Source: Myxococcales bacterium (GTDB taxonomy: Bacteria > Myxococcota_A > Polyangia > Haliangiales > Haliangiaceae). From it: a stretch of DNA of 64,000 nucleotides. The position numbers were made by a program, and so were the translations under genes. Within the stretch, counting starts at the first letter, position 1. Each line of letters opens with the position of its first letter. The DNA is taken from NCBI GenBank assembly GCA_016717005.1, contig JADJUF010000022.1, positions 1 through 64,000 of the forward strand, written 5' to 3'. This document shows positions 29,522 through 39,571 of this stretch, in pieces. The notes beneath the pieces are model-generated. The model was not told where the DNA came from. It did not search any database and saw nothing but the letters and a program-made list of their open reading frames with translations.

Positions 29522-29798
29522 CGGGCAGCCACGGTTGGGCGTCGGGCAGCCACGGCTGGGCGTCGGGCAGCTACGGTTGGGCGTCGGGCAGCCACGGCTG
29601 GGCGTCGGGCAGCCACGGCTGGGCGTCGGGCAGCCACGGCTGGGCGTCGGGCAGCCACGGCTGGGCGTCGGGCAGCCACGGCTGGGCGTCGGGCAGCCAC
29701 GGCTGGGCGTCGGGCAGCCACGGTTGGGCGTCGGGCAGCCACGGCTGGGCGTCGGGCAGCCACGGTTGGGCGTCGGGCAGCCACGGTTGGGCGTCGGG
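29522..29798 (-). repeat. 21-bp tandem repeat encoding PDAQPWL units
   Basis: About thirteen copies of GGCAGCCACGGCTGGGCGTCG (plus strand) lie head to tail, differing only at a C/T position. One unit, at about 29,571, has changed the tryptophan codon TGG to TAG. Confidence 0.95.
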
Positions 29799-30014
29799 CG
29801 AGTACGGCGGCGCGTCGGGCAGGCCGCAGCCGCCATCGGGCTCCCACGGCTGGGCGTCGGGCGCGAAGGGTGGCGCGTCGTCCTGGACCCACGGCGGCGC
29901 GTCGGGCGAGTACGGCTGCGCGTCGGGCACGCCCGGATCGCCGGAGTTCTCGTCGAGGTAGAGCGTGCACGCCGACGAGGCGAGCACGCACACGAGCAGA
30001 GCGAGGCGCTTCAT
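29571..30014 (-). CDS. Repetitive PDAQPWL lipoprotein with internal stop
   Basis: This is a 147-residue lipoprotein (signal MKRLALLVCVLASSAC). Its mature part is almost entirely Asp/Ala/Pro/Trp repeats, first irregular (PDAPPWVQDDAPPFAPDAQPW), then about ten exact PDAQPWL units. It ends at a TAG inside the repeat. Beyond the TAG the same frame continues through two more units and an irregular tail (DAAPGGLDADAPPWGADAHP) to a stop at the hairpin at 29,441-29,461. The gene has therefore lost about 37 residues by one transition. It is probably a surface-exposed, disordered or polyproline-like protein. It lies 63 bp after the small lipoprotein of the ECF operon. Confidence 0.75.
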   Translation of the reverse strand: MKRLALLVCVLASSACTLYLDENSGDPGVPDAQPYSPDAPPWVQDDAPPFAPDAQPWEPDGGCGLPDAPPYSPDAQPWLPDAQPWLPDAQPWLPDAQPWLPDAQPWLPDAQPWLPDAQPWLPDAQPWLPDAQPWLPDAQPWLPDAQP

Positions 30015-30077
30015 GCAGTGCAGGTGATGCGAGCGCGCCGGATCGATCAGCGAAATCGGCGGCGCGATCCGCCGCGG

Positions 30078-30281
30078 TCACCCGAGCGCCGGCGCGTCGA
30101 CCGGCTCGATGGGGCCGTCGTCGACCGCGCCGTCGTCGATCGCCGGCGCGTCGGGCACCCCGCCGTCGTCGATCACGGGCGCGTCGGGCCCCGCCCCGTC
30201 GATCGGCCGCCCCAGCTCGACGTCGAGCTCGCACGCGCCCGCGAGCAGCGCCAGCGCGACGGCGAGCACGCGGCCGATCAC
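30078..30281 (-). CDS. Small Asp/Pro-rich lipoprotein of the ECF operon
   Basis: This is a 67-residue protein from a GTG at 30281 that overlaps the stop of the FecR-like gene (GTGA). The signal VIGRVLAVALALLAGAC is followed by a Cys and an acidic tail (DGAGPDAPVIDDGGVPDAP), the same style as the PDAQPWL protein downstream. It is a likely lipoprotein of unknown role. Translational coupling and position make it part of the sigma factor operon. Confidence 0.6.
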   Translation of the reverse strand: MIGRVLAVALALLAGACELDVELGRPIDGAGPDAPVIDDGGVPDAPAIDDGAVDDGPIEPVDAPALG

Positions 30282-31477
30282 GGCGCCTCGAGCAGCCGGC
30301 GCACGTCGGCGGCGCGCGGGCTGTCCGCGTGTCGGTCGAGGAACGCGCGGGCCGCGGACCGCTGCGCGTCGCGGCGCCCGAGCCGGCCGAGCACCGCGAG
30401 CACGCGCAGCTCGGCGCTCGTCGCCATCGCGCCGCTCGGCCAGCGCGCGAGGTAGGCGCGCCACGCGGCCAGGCCGTCCGCGGGATCGGCGGCCTCGCGC
30501 GCGGCGGCGGCGCGGTACGCCGCCACCTGGGCGGCCAGCGGATCCGGCGCCGGTGATGCGTCGCGATCGTCGCCTGGCGCCGGTGATGCGTCGCGATCGT
30601 CGAGGGGCGCCGGGCGCGAGGTCGGGGTCGGCCGTGGGCGCGCCGCCGGCGCAAGACCGTCGTCGGTCGCCGAGCGCGCAGCCGGCGAGATCGGGGTCGG
30701 CCGCGGGCGCGCCGACGGCGCAAGACCGTCGTCGGTCGCCGGGCGCGCAGCCGGCGAGATCGGGGTCGGCCGCGGGCGCGCCGACGGCGCGAGACCGTCG
30801 TCGGTCGCCGGGCGCGCAGCTGGCGACGTGGACGCGTGCGCCGGGGGCGTCAGCGCGACGATGGTCTCGGCGTCGGCGACGCCCGCGTCGACGGCCTCGA
30901 CCGGAGGGGCGACCGCCGGCTCGATCGCCGCGTCGATCGCGTCCCCCAGCTGATCGATCCCCGCCGCCGACGTCGCGCCGGTCAGATCGATCACCTCGCA
31001 CAGCGGATCGGCCTGGACGACGCGGGCGAAGCCGGCGAACACGCGCACCTGGGTCGCGTCGCCGCGCACCGACACCTGGGCGCTGCCCTCGACCTCGGCC
31101 GTGCATCGCGGGCCCGCGATCATCACGGCGCCGAGGGTCTCGACCGTGCCGGCGCTGATGTGCAGCGTGCGGCCGACCAGCCGGGCCTCGGCCGGCCCGA
31201 CCACCGACGCGTGGCCGCGCCCGACCGCGAGCTCGACCCGCGCGCCGTCGGCCACGATCACCGCGCGCGGCGGCGCGCCTGGGCGCTCGCGCACGATCGT
31301 CGCGACGCTCGCGAGCGCGACGCCCGCGACCAGCACGCCGGCCAGCACCAGCACCCGACGACGACGACGCGGGCGCGGCGGCGCGCCGGCGAGCGCGGCC
31401 TCGACCCGCTGGCGCACCCGCGCGCGCGCGCCCAGCGGCACGTCGATGTCGCGCAGCGGGCCCCACGGCGGCGTCAC
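30278..31477 (-). CDS. FecR-like single-pass membrane protein, probable anti-sigma partner
   Basis: This is a 399-residue protein from a GTG at 31477 overlapping the sigma factor stop. A short basic cytoplasmic N-terminus (about 45 residues) is followed by one membrane segment (RVLVLAGVLVAGVALASVA) and a periplasmic FecR-like sheet domain (GARVELAVGRGHASVVGPAEARL ... VRVFAGFARVV). A linker then holds three 23-residue repeats (ATDDGLAPSARPRPTPI). The C-terminus is helical and TPR-like (AYLARWPSGAMATSAELRVL). The layout suits a transmembrane regulator of the ECF sigma factor encoded just upstream: the cytoplasmic segment would bind sigma and the periplasmic part would sense the envelope. The classical anti-sigma zinc motif is absent. 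Confidence 0.72.
   Translation of the reverse strand: MTPPWGPLRDIDVPLGARARVRQRVEAALAGAPPRPRRRRRVLVLAGVLVAGVALASVATIVRERPGAPPRAVIVADGARVELAVGRGHASVVGPAEARLVGRTLHISAGTVETLGAVMIAGPRCTAEVEGSAQVSVRGDATQVRVFAGFARVVQADPLCEVIDLTGATSAAGIDQLGDAIDAAIEPAVAPPVEAVDAGVADAETIVALTPPAHASTSPAARPATDDGLAPSARPRPTPISPAARPATDDGLAPSARPRPTPISPAARSATDDGLAPAARPRPTPTSRPAPLDDRDASPAPGDDRDASPAPDPLAAQVAAYRAAAAREAADPADGLAAWRAYLARWPSGAMATSAELRVLAVLGRLGRRDAQRSAARAFLDRHADSPRAADVRRLLEAP
30547..30830 (-). repeat. In-frame repeats in the FecR-like gene (69-bp x3 and 28-bp x2)
   Basis: Three 69-bp units beginning near 30,652, 30,721 and 30,790 encode a Pro/Arg-rich linker. A 28-bp duplication near 30,547-30,600 encodes DDRDASPAP twice. 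All keep the frame, so linker length can vary without breaking the gene. Confidence 0.85.
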
Positions 31478-32046
31478 GGCGCGCCCCCGTGCCGGCGCTG
31501 CCACAGCTCGGTGAACTGCGCGCGGGCGAGCGTGCGCCGCGACCGGACGGTGTTGACCGGGATGCCGAGGATGGCCGCGACCTCGCTCGGCGCCAGCTCC
31601 TCGAGCTCGGCCAGCACCAGCACCGCGCGCAGCTTGGGGCTCATGCGCGTGAGCACGTCGGCGACCTGATCCTGGGCCTGGTGCGTGGCGAAGTGCTCGG
31701 CGGGCGTCGCGACCCGCGCCAGCAGCGCCGCGCCCTCGACCACCCACCGCTTCATGCGTCGCAGCCGCCAGAAGCGGTGGTGCTCCGACACGACGCGCAC
31801 GGTGATCGCGCGCAGCCACGCCAGCGGGTGCACGACCTCGGGCGTGTGGGCCAGGAGCGCGTGCACGCGCAGGAACGTCCGCTGGGTCACGTCTTCGGCC
31901 TCGGCCGCGCTGACCCCGGCCCGGCGCACCAGCCGGTAGACGTCGTCGAAGTGGCGCTCGTACAGCGCCGCCCACGCGGCGGCGCGGTCGCCCGACACCG
32001 GATCGGCGCCCGGGCGGGTCGTGGGCTGGGTCGAGGCGAGGGCCAC
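31474..32046 (-). CDS. ECF-type RNA polymerase sigma factor
   Basis: This is a protein of about 190 residues. Region 2 is clear (LYERHFDDVYRLVRRAGVSAAEAEDVTQRTFLRV, then HPLAWLRAITVRVV), as is region 4 (MSPKLRAVLVLAELEELAPSEVAAIL, IPVNTVRSRRTLARAQF), whose helix-turn-helix reads the -35 box. I placed the start at the GTG at 32046, but the signal is weak and a GTG slightly downstream cannot be excluded. It directs RNA polymerase to an envelope-related regulon. It is coupled by GTGA overlap to the FecR-like gene and preceded by an outer-membrane-type protein gene 89 bp upstream. Confidence 0.9.
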   Translation of the reverse strand: MALASTQPTTRPGADPVSGDRAAAWAALYERHFDDVYRLVRRAGVSAAEAEDVTQRTFLRVHALLAHTPEVVHPLAWLRAITVRVVSEHHRFWRLRRMKRWVVEGAALLARVATPAEHFATHQAQDQVADVLTRMSPKLRAVLVLAELEELAPSEVAAILGIPVNTVRSRRTLARAQFTELWQRRHGGAP

Positions 32047-32135
32047 CAGGGGAGGTAGTGGCGCGAGGGCGTTGGATCGATCAGTAGAACGTTCAGGATC
32101 CGGGCGGCCCGACGACGCCCGGGCCGGGAGCTCGG

Positions 32136-33038
32136 TCACCTCGCACCGAGCGCGATGTCGAGGCCCAGCCCGGCGGCCAGCGTGGCCCAGGGCGAGCGCC
32201 CGACCTCGGCGCCGGCGACGGTGTAGCGGTCGGCGATCGGATAGAGCGTGCCGTCGAGCTCGAGCCGCACCGACACGCCGAGGCCGAGCTGCAGCCCGAG
32301 CGCCGCGGCGGCGACCGCGGTCGGGTGCAGGCGCGTGGCCGCGACGCCCATGGTGTCGACCCGGCTGACCACCAGGCCGCCGCCGGCGCCGCCCTCGACC
32401 CAGGCGCGGCCGCGGGTGCGCGCGCCGACGGTGGCCTGCAGCGCCCAGGGCTGCCGGGTCGCGGCGGCATCGAGCGGCGCCGCCAGCGCGCCGACGTCGC
32501 CCCAGTCGAACGCGACCCGGACCCGGGCGTCGTGCCAGCGCGAGCGCCAGGCGCCGTCGACCCGGGTCGCCCCGGTGCGCGCGACGTCGCTGGCGAACAC
32601 CAGCGCGCGGCCGGCGCCGACGAACCAGCGCGGCGAGGATCGTGGGCTGGTCGGGGGGATACGAAGCGCGGGGGGCTCGACCGGCGCGGCGGGCTCGGTC
32701 ACGGCGGGCGCGCGCGGTGGCGGCGCGGCCAGCTCGATCAGCCACGCGTCGGCCAGCGCCGCGATCGCGCCGGCCAGCGCCGCGCAGTCGCGCCCCGCGA
32801 CCCGCTGCTCCTCGAGCTGATCGCCGCGGGTCATCGTCACGGCCGCGCCGTCGGGGCCGTCGAGCACCGCGATCGTGACGTCGGCGTCGGCGCCGTCGAC
32901 GACCGCGACCGTGTCGGGCAGCGCGGCGATCACCCTGGCCGCGTCGGGACAGGCGCCGTCGACGGTCACCCGCACCGTGGGCCCCGCCGCCGCGGTCGCG
33001 GTCACCAGCACCAGGCCGCACGGGACGATCGCGCGCAC
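32136..33038 (-). CDS. Secreted, probably outer-membrane, protein of unknown function
   Basis: This is a 300-residue protein from a GTG at 33038, with TAGCGT six bases upstream. After a short signal (VLVTATAAAG) there is an N-terminal domain of about 90 residues. A Pro-rich linker (PAAPVEPPALRIPP) leads to a C-terminal domain of alternating Gly/aromatic strands (RWFVGAGRALVF, RVRVAFDWGDVG, WVEGGAGGGLVV, LGLGVSVRLELDGTLYP) that looks like an 8- to 10-stranded outer-membrane barrel. It leads the ECF sigma operon and could be the outer sensor or a target. It is divergent from recQ. Confidence 0.6.
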   Translation of the reverse strand: MRAIVPCGLVLVTATAAAGPTVRVTVDGACPDAARVIAALPDTVAVVDGADADVTIAVLDGPDGAAVTMTRGDQLEEQRVAGRDCAALAGAIAALADAWLIELAAPPPRAPAVTEPAAPVEPPALRIPPTSPRSSPRWFVGAGRALVFASDVARTGATRVDGAWRSRWHDARVRVAFDWGDVGALAAPLDAAATRQPWALQATVGARTRGRAWVEGGAGGGLVVSRVDTMGVAATRLHPTAVAAAALGLQLGLGVSVRLELDGTLYPIADRYTVAGAEVGRSPWATLAAGLGLDIALGAR

Positions 33039-33044
33039 GCGTCG

Positions 33045-33050
33045 ACGCTA
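33045..33050 (-). promoter_or_regulatory. -10-like TAGCGT, leaderless start of the ECF operon
   Basis: On the minus strand TAGCGT lies 6 nt before the GTG at 33038 and there is no Shine-Dalgarno. The divergent recQ gene has the same hexamer 8 nt before its start. Confidence 0.5.
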
Positions 33051-33129
33051 GCACGGGCGCGCCGACGGCCGATCACCGCCCGCGCGCACCCGTGCGGCCC
33101 ATCACCGTGCATTGTCGGGCGGAGCGCGC

Positions 33130-33135
33130 TAGCGT
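33130..33135 (+). promoter_or_regulatory. -10-like TAGCGT before recQ
   Basis: TAGCGT is 8 nt upstream of the GTG at 33144. It supports that start and a leaderless transcript. Confidence 0.45.
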
Positions 33136-33143
33136 GCGCCACC

Positions 33144-35027
<1,884 letters not shown>

Positions 35028-35079
35028 GACCGCTGGCGGCGCGGGCGTGGTCGCCGGCGTGGGCGCCGGCGGCGCGAGG

Positions 35080-35520
35080 TCAGGGCGTGGTCGCCGGCGC
35101 GGGCGTGGTCGCCGGCGCCGCCGGCGCGGGCGTGGTCGCCGGCGCGGGCGTGCCCCCGGTCGCCGGCGTGCCCCCGGTCGCGGGCGCGTCGCCGTCGACG
35201 CCGTCGCAGTTCTGATCGATCCCGTCGCCGGGCGGATCGTTCGCCAGCGGCCGGATCTGCGGATCGTTGTCGTTGCAGTCGAGGCGGCCCGGCCCCTCGG
35301 AGCACGCGTGGTCGCCGTCCTTGTCGGTGCCCGGCTTGCAGCGCGGCGGCCCGCCGTAGCAGGCCATCAGCGTCATCACCACGGCGCCCCCGCCGGCGAC
35401 CGCCGCCAGGCGCCGCAGCAGCCCCGATCCGCGCGGCCCGGGCCGATCGCAGTGGGGACACGCCGCCCGACCCGCCGGCACCAGTCCGTCACAGTGCACG
35501 CACACGTTCAGGCGGCTCAT
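35080..35520 (-). CDS. Zinc-ribbon, membrane-segment, ACYGGPP protein with MopE-type motif
   Basis: This is a 146-residue protein. An N-terminal zinc ribbon (CVHC...CPHC) is followed by one hydrophobic segment (LAAVAGGGAVVMTLMA) and CYGGPP. Then comes a calcium-type MopE metal-binding motif (CNDNDPQIRPLANDPPGDGIDQNCDGVDGD across residues about 83-112). A repetitive Pro/Ala/Thr tail (TGGTPATGGTPAPATTP) ends it. The first half parallels the 90-residue gene beside the radical SAM enzyme at 15.4-16.9 kb, so the two may be alternative substrates of that enzyme. TATCAT lies 8 nt before the ATG. The 3' end is repetitive and continues past the stop as non-coding copies (35,033-35,078). Confidence 0.72.
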   Translation of the reverse strand: MSRLNVCVHCDGLVPAGRAACPHCDRPGPRGSGLLRRLAAVAGGGAVVMTLMACYGGPPRCKPGTDKDGDHACSEGPGRLDCNDNDPQIRPLANDPPGDGIDQNCDGVDGDAPATGGTPATGGTPAPATTPAPAAPATTPAPATTP

Positions 35521-35528
35521 GTCCGCCC

Positions 35529-35534
35529 ATGATA
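35529..35534 (-). promoter_or_regulatory. -10-like TATCAT, leaderless
   Basis: On the minus strand TATCAT is 8 nt before the ATG at 35520. No Shine-Dalgarno is present. Confidence 0.5.
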
Positions 35535-35575
35535 ACCCCGCGCGCGCGGCCGGTGTGGCCCCGCCGCGTCCCGAC

Positions 35576-35735
35576 CGATCAGAAGATGTGCTCGAGGTCG
35601 GCGATCATGGTGATGTCGGTGTCGGCCAGCCCGCCAGGGTGATGTCGGTGTCGGCCAGCCCGCCAGGGTGGCGCCGCCGCGGCCGCCGCGACCGATCAGA
35701 AGATGTGGCCGCCGCGGCCGATCAGAAGATGTGCT
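35576..35735. repeat. Partial copies of the 3' end of the following gene, plus a nested 29-bp tandem repeat
   Basis: CCGATCAGAAGATGT, which contains the stop codon of the 35,722-36,651 gene, occurs near 35,576, 35,692 and natively at 35,720. The first copy extends through about 50 bp matching the last codons. Between them a GTGATGTCGGTGTCGGCCAG unit is tandemly repeated. No gene is evident here. Confidence 0.85.
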
Positions 35736-36651
35736 CGAGGTCCGCGATCAGCTTGGTGATGTCGGTGTCGACCAGGCTGCCGCTGACGTCGAGCTCGACG
35801 CCGTTGCCCGAGATCTGGATCGAGTCGATCAGCGGCGCCGCCGGCGTGCCCTTGGCCTGCTTCTTGATCTCGCCGAGCCCCGCGCTCCCCATCCCGACGG
35901 CCTTCTGGACGTCGGCGGCCGAGCCCATCAGGACGTGGGCCGCGCCCTTCCACTTGCCGCCGGCCAGCTCGACGCCGCCGTAGCCGCCGAGGATGGTCAT
36001 GCCGTCCTCCTTCTCCTTGATCGCCACCGCCGCCCACAGCGCCGCGTCGGTGTTGACCTTGGCGACCAGCTTACCCAGGTCGCCCTTGGCCGGGCGCTTG
36101 CCGAGCGCGGCCGCGAGCTTGCCCTTGTTGGTGGGATCCTCGGTGAACGCGACGACGTCCTTGGCCAGCCACGCGAAGTACAGCTTCTCGCGCTCCCCCG
36201 GCACCGAGTAGATCGTGACCTTGCCGGCCTTCTTGGCGGTCAGCTTGACCGCCTTGCCGGTCTCCTTGAGGGCGATCGACTCGAGGCACGTGCGCACGCG
36301 CGGCTCGTCGAGCCCGTCGAGCCCGAACACCACCAGCGGGTTATCGCCGTCCTTCATGACCAGCGTGAAGTCGGCGATCGCCGTCGGCACGTCGATGTTG
36401 CAGCCGTCCTTGATCAGATCGAACGCGCGCTTGGCGTCGGCCTCCTCGGACAGGAGCATCTGGATCGCCGAGGTGAACGCCTTGGTCGAGCGGGCCGCGG
36501 CGAGCGAACCGCCGGCGATCACGTTGGCCTTGGGATTGATCGAGCCCTTGACCGCGGCCCAGCTCTTGGACTCGGCGGAGGCGGTAGTGGCGACGGACAG
36601 GACCAGTCCAGCGACGGCGACGGCGACGGTTTTCGACATGGCGCGCATCAT
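35722..36651 (-). CDS. Secreted protein of unknown function
   Basis: This is a protein of about 309 residues with a clear signal peptide (KTVAVAVAGLVLSVATTASA). ATGs at 36651, 36648 and 36639 are all possible starts and the signal peptide is intact from each. The mature part is Lys/Ala/Gly-rich with VVFGLDGLDEPRVRTCLES, KVTIYSVPGEREKLYFAWL and DVVAFTEDP. It recalls periplasmic proteins of Myxococcota with a DUF3352-like or substrate-binding-like fold, but I cannot name it. Only two cysteines are visible, both in the first half. It is divergent from the OPT transporter, with no leaderless hexamer here. Confidence 0.7.
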   Translation of the reverse strand: MMRAMSKTVAVAVAGLVLSVATTASAESKSWAAVKGSINPKANVIAGGSLAAARSTKAFTSAIQMLLSEEADAKRAFDLIKDGCNIDVPTAIADFTLVMKDGDNPLVVFGLDGLDEPRVRTCLESIALKETGKAVKLTAKKAGKVTIYSVPGEREKLYFAWLAKDVVAFTEDPTNKGKLAAALGKRPAKGDLGKLVAKVNTDAALWAAVAIKEKEDGMTILGGYGGVELAGGKWKGAAHVLMGSAADVQKAVGMGSAGLGEIKKQAKGTPAAPLIDSIQISGNGVELDVSGSLVDTDITKLIADLEHIF

Positions 36652-36785
36652 GCCCCGACGGCAGCGGGTGTGCACGCGAATCCTCAGTGCGACATCTGCG
36701 CTGTCGCATGCGCCGGGCGCTTGCGCGCGGGGCCGGTTTCCAGGTTCTATCCTGCCCGAGGCTGGTCGTCCGCCTCGGGAGCCCA

Positions 36786-39113
36786 ATGTCCGAACCCGTC
36801 CCCGAACACAAGCCGTTCGTCCCAGCCGAGCAGAACATCCGCGAGCTCACGCTCCCCGCCGTCCTGATGGGCGCGGTGCTGGGCATCGTGTTCGCGGCGT
36901 CGTCGACCTACCTCGGCCTCAAGATCGGCCTCACGGTCTCGGCGTCGATCCCGGTCGCGGTCTTGTCGATCACCCTGTTCCGCTGGCTCAAGCTGCGCGG
37001 CACGATCCTCGAGAACAACATCGCCCAGACCACCGGCTCGGCTGGTGAGTCGCTGGCGGCGGGTGTCGCGTTCACGCTGCCGTCGCTGCTGATCATGGGC
37101 TTCGACCTCGAGCTCACGCGCATCCTCCTGGTCGCGCTGCTCGGCGGCCTCATCGGCGTGCTGATGATGATCCCGCTGCGCCACGGCCTGATCGTCGAGG
37201 AGCACGGCAAGCTGGCCTACCCCGAGGGCACCGCCTGCGCCGACGTGCTGATCGTCGGCGAGAAGGGCGGCACCGAGGCCAAGACGGTGTTCCTGGGCTT
37301 CTTCATCGGCCTCGGCTACGCGTTCTTCAACCTGATCTCGAAGGTCTGGGCCGACGTCGCGTCGTTCAAGACCGAGTTCGGCGGCCAGCTCAAGAAGGCC
37401 ACCGTCGCGTTCGAGGTGTCGCCGCCGATGCTCGGCGTCGGCTACATCATCGGCCCGAAGGTGGCGGCGACGATGCTGGCCGGCGGCCTGCTGGCGTTCG
37501 TGGTGCTGATCCCGCTCATCGCCATGTTCGGCGGCCCCGAGATCGCCGCCATGTCCGCCGGCGACATCCGCGGCAACTACGTGCTCTACATCGGCGCCGG
37601 CGCGGTCGCGACCGGCGGGTTCATCTCGCTCGGCCGGTCGCTGCCGACCATCGTCAGCGCGTTCCGGCGCGGCCTGTCGAACCTGTCGGCCGACAAGGGC
37701 ACGACCCGGGCCCGGGTGCTGCGCACCGAGGAGGACCTGCCGATGAAGCTGGTGCTCGGCGGCGCCGCGGCCCTGACGGTGGCGATCTTCGCGGCGCCGG
37801 TGCTCGACATCGACTTCTTGACCGCGCTGCTGGTCGTCGTGTTCGGCTTCTTCTTCGTGACCGTGTCGAGCCGCATCACCGGCGAGATCGGCAGCTCGTC
37901 GAACCCGATCTCGGGCATGACGATCGCGACGCTGCTGCTCACCTGCGGCCTGTTCGTGCTGATCGGCCGCACCGGCGTCGGCTACAAGGCGATGGCGCTG
38001 TCGACCGCCGCGCTGGTGTGCGTGGCGGCCTCCAACGGCGGCACGATCTCGCAGGACCTCAAGACCGGCTACCTGGTCGGCGCCACGCCGCGGCTGCAGC
38101 AGATCGCGATCGCGGTCGGCGTGGTCACCAGCGCGCTCGCGATCGGCATCACGCTGCTGCTGATCCTCGGCGCCGGCGAGAGCATCAAGCCGGTCCGCTA
38201 CGACGGCGTCAAGCTCACGCCCACCAGCGAGAGCATCAAGGGCCCCGACGGCAACCACTACAAGGTCGCGTTCCAGCACGACACCGGGTCGATCAAGCGC
38301 GGCAAGTACATGGTCGACGACGCCGGCACGCCGATGTTCTTCGTCGAGTCGGCGGTCGAGGCCAACTTCCCCTACACGCTCAAGAAGCACACCGGCCAGC
38401 TACCGGCCGACGTCGTCGTCGCCGCCGCGGCCGCGGATGGCACGCAGGAGCTCAAGCGCGGCGACAGCGTCGTCGGCAAGGTGCTCGGCGAGGATCTCGG
38501 CATCGATCGCGCGTCGTACCGCGCGATCGAGCTGTCGACCGAGGTGGCCGGGCTCAAGGCCGGCCGGTACCTCGTCGACGCCAGCAACACGGTCACGTAC
38601 TTCTACGACAAGGGCCCGACGAAGATGGACGCGCCCAAGGCGCAGCTGTTCGCGTTGATCATCGACGGCACGCTCGGCGGCGACCTGCCGTGGGGGCTCG
38701 TGCTGATCGGCGTGTTCATCGCGATCATCCTCGAGCTGGTCGGGGTGTCGTCGCTGCCGTTCGCGGTCGGCCTGTACCTCAACATCGCGACCTCGGGCGG
38801 CATCTTCATCGGCGGCGCGATCCGCTGGATGGTCGACCGCAAGCGCCGCGGCGAGTCGGCCGCCGAGGCCGAGTTCTCGCCCGGGATGCTGATGGCGTCC
38901 GGGCTCATCGCTGGCGGCTCCATCGCCGGCGTCATCCAGGCCATCATCTCGTCGCCCGGCGTCGAAGGCGCCGCCAACTGGGGCGCCCTCGACTTCAGCT
39001 CATACCTCCCCACCGCGCTGCAGACCAACCACGGCTGGTGGCCCATGATGTTCTTCCTCCTCATGGCCGGCTCCCTCTACTACGTCGCCACCCAGAGCAA
39101 GAAGCCCTCGTAA
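36786..39113 (+). CDS. OPT-family oligopeptide transporter with large soluble insert
   Basis: This is a 775-residue inner-membrane transporter. The N-terminal half shows OPT family features (RELTLPAVLMGAVLGIVFAASSTYLGLKIG, ENNIAQTTGSAGESLAAG, YPEGTACADVL). More than a dozen hydrophobic segments are visible. Residues about 464-618 form a soluble insert between membrane segments, built from two similar halves (RGKYMVDDAG and AGRYLVDASN). OPT proteins import oligopeptides or metal chelates using the proton gradient. GGGAG lies a few bases before the ATG at 36786 and TATCCT sits 32 nt upstream, so this gene has a conventional leader. Beyond its stop is a 67-bp repeat array. Confidence 0.92.
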   Translation: MSEPVPEHKPFVPAEQNIRELTLPAVLMGAVLGIVFAASSTYLGLKIGLTVSASIPVAVLSITLFRWLKLRGTILENNIAQTTGSAGESLAAGVAFTLPSLLIMGFDLELTRILLVALLGGLIGVLMMIPLRHGLIVEEHGKLAYPEGTACADVLIVGEKGGTEAKTVFLGFFIGLGYAFFNLISKVWADVASFKTEFGGQLKKATVAFEVSPPMLGVGYIIGPKVAATMLAGGLLAFVVLIPLIAMFGGPEIAAMSAGDIRGNYVLYIGAGAVATGGFISLGRSLPTIVSAFRRGLSNLSADKGTTRARVLRTEEDLPMKLVLGGAAALTVAIFAAPVLDIDFLTALLVVVFGFFFVTVSSRITGEIGSSSNPISGMTIATLLLTCGLFVLIGRTGVGYKAMALSTAALVCVAASNGGTISQDLKTGYLVGATPRLQQIAIAVGVVTSALAIGITLLLILGAGESIKPVRYDGVKLTPTSESIKGPDGNHYKVAFQHDTGSIKRGKYMVDDAGTPMFFVESAVEANFPYTLKKHTGQLPADVVVAAAAADGTQELKRGDSVVGKVLGEDLGIDRASYRAIELSTEVAGLKAGRYLVDASNTVTYFYDKGPTKMDAPKAQLFALIIDGTLGGDLPWGLVLIGVFIAIILELVGVSSLPFAVGLYLNIATSGGIFIGGAIRWMVDRKRRGESAAEAEFSPGMLMASGLIAGGSIAGVIQAIISSPGVEGAANWGALDFSSYLPTALQTNHGWWPMMFFLLMAGSLYYVATQSKKPS

Positions 39114-39540
39114 AGGGGACAGGATCCGGGGTCCTATCCCCTCGGGATCCCTCGTCTTTTCGACGTTACCGCGTCAAAGTAGGGACCGGCTCCGGGGTCC
39201 TATCCCCTCGGGATCCCTCGCCTTTTCGACGCTACCGCGTCGGAATTGGGGACAGGATCCGGGGTCCTATCCCCTCGTGATCCCTCGCTTTTTTTGACGC
39301 TACCGCGTCGGAATTGGGGACAGGATCCGGGGGCCTATCCCCTCGTGATCCCTCGTCTTTTCGACGCTACCGCGTCGGAATTGGGGACAGGATCCGGGGT
39401 CCTATCCCCTCGGGATCCCTCGCCTTTTCGACGCTACCGCGTCGGAATTGGGGACAGGATCCGGGGTCCTATCCCCTCGTGATCCCTCGTCTTTTCGACG
39501 CTACCGCGTCAAGATAGGGACCGGCTCCGGGGGCCCATCC
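39114..39540. repeat. Array of six-plus 67-bp units beginning GGGGACAGGATCC
   Basis: Units start near 39114, 39181, 39247, 39315, 39382, 39449 and 39517 (last one degenerate). Each has GGGGACAGGATCCGGGGTCC, a short pyrimidine stretch, GATCCCTCG, CTTTTCGACGCTACCGCGTC and GGAATT. GGGGTCCTATCCCC inside each unit can fold back, as can GACGCTACCGCGTC. I see no gene between 39,114 and 39,944. Confidence 0.92.
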
Positions 39541-39571
39541 ATTCGGGATCAATCGCCTTCTCGAGAAACAG

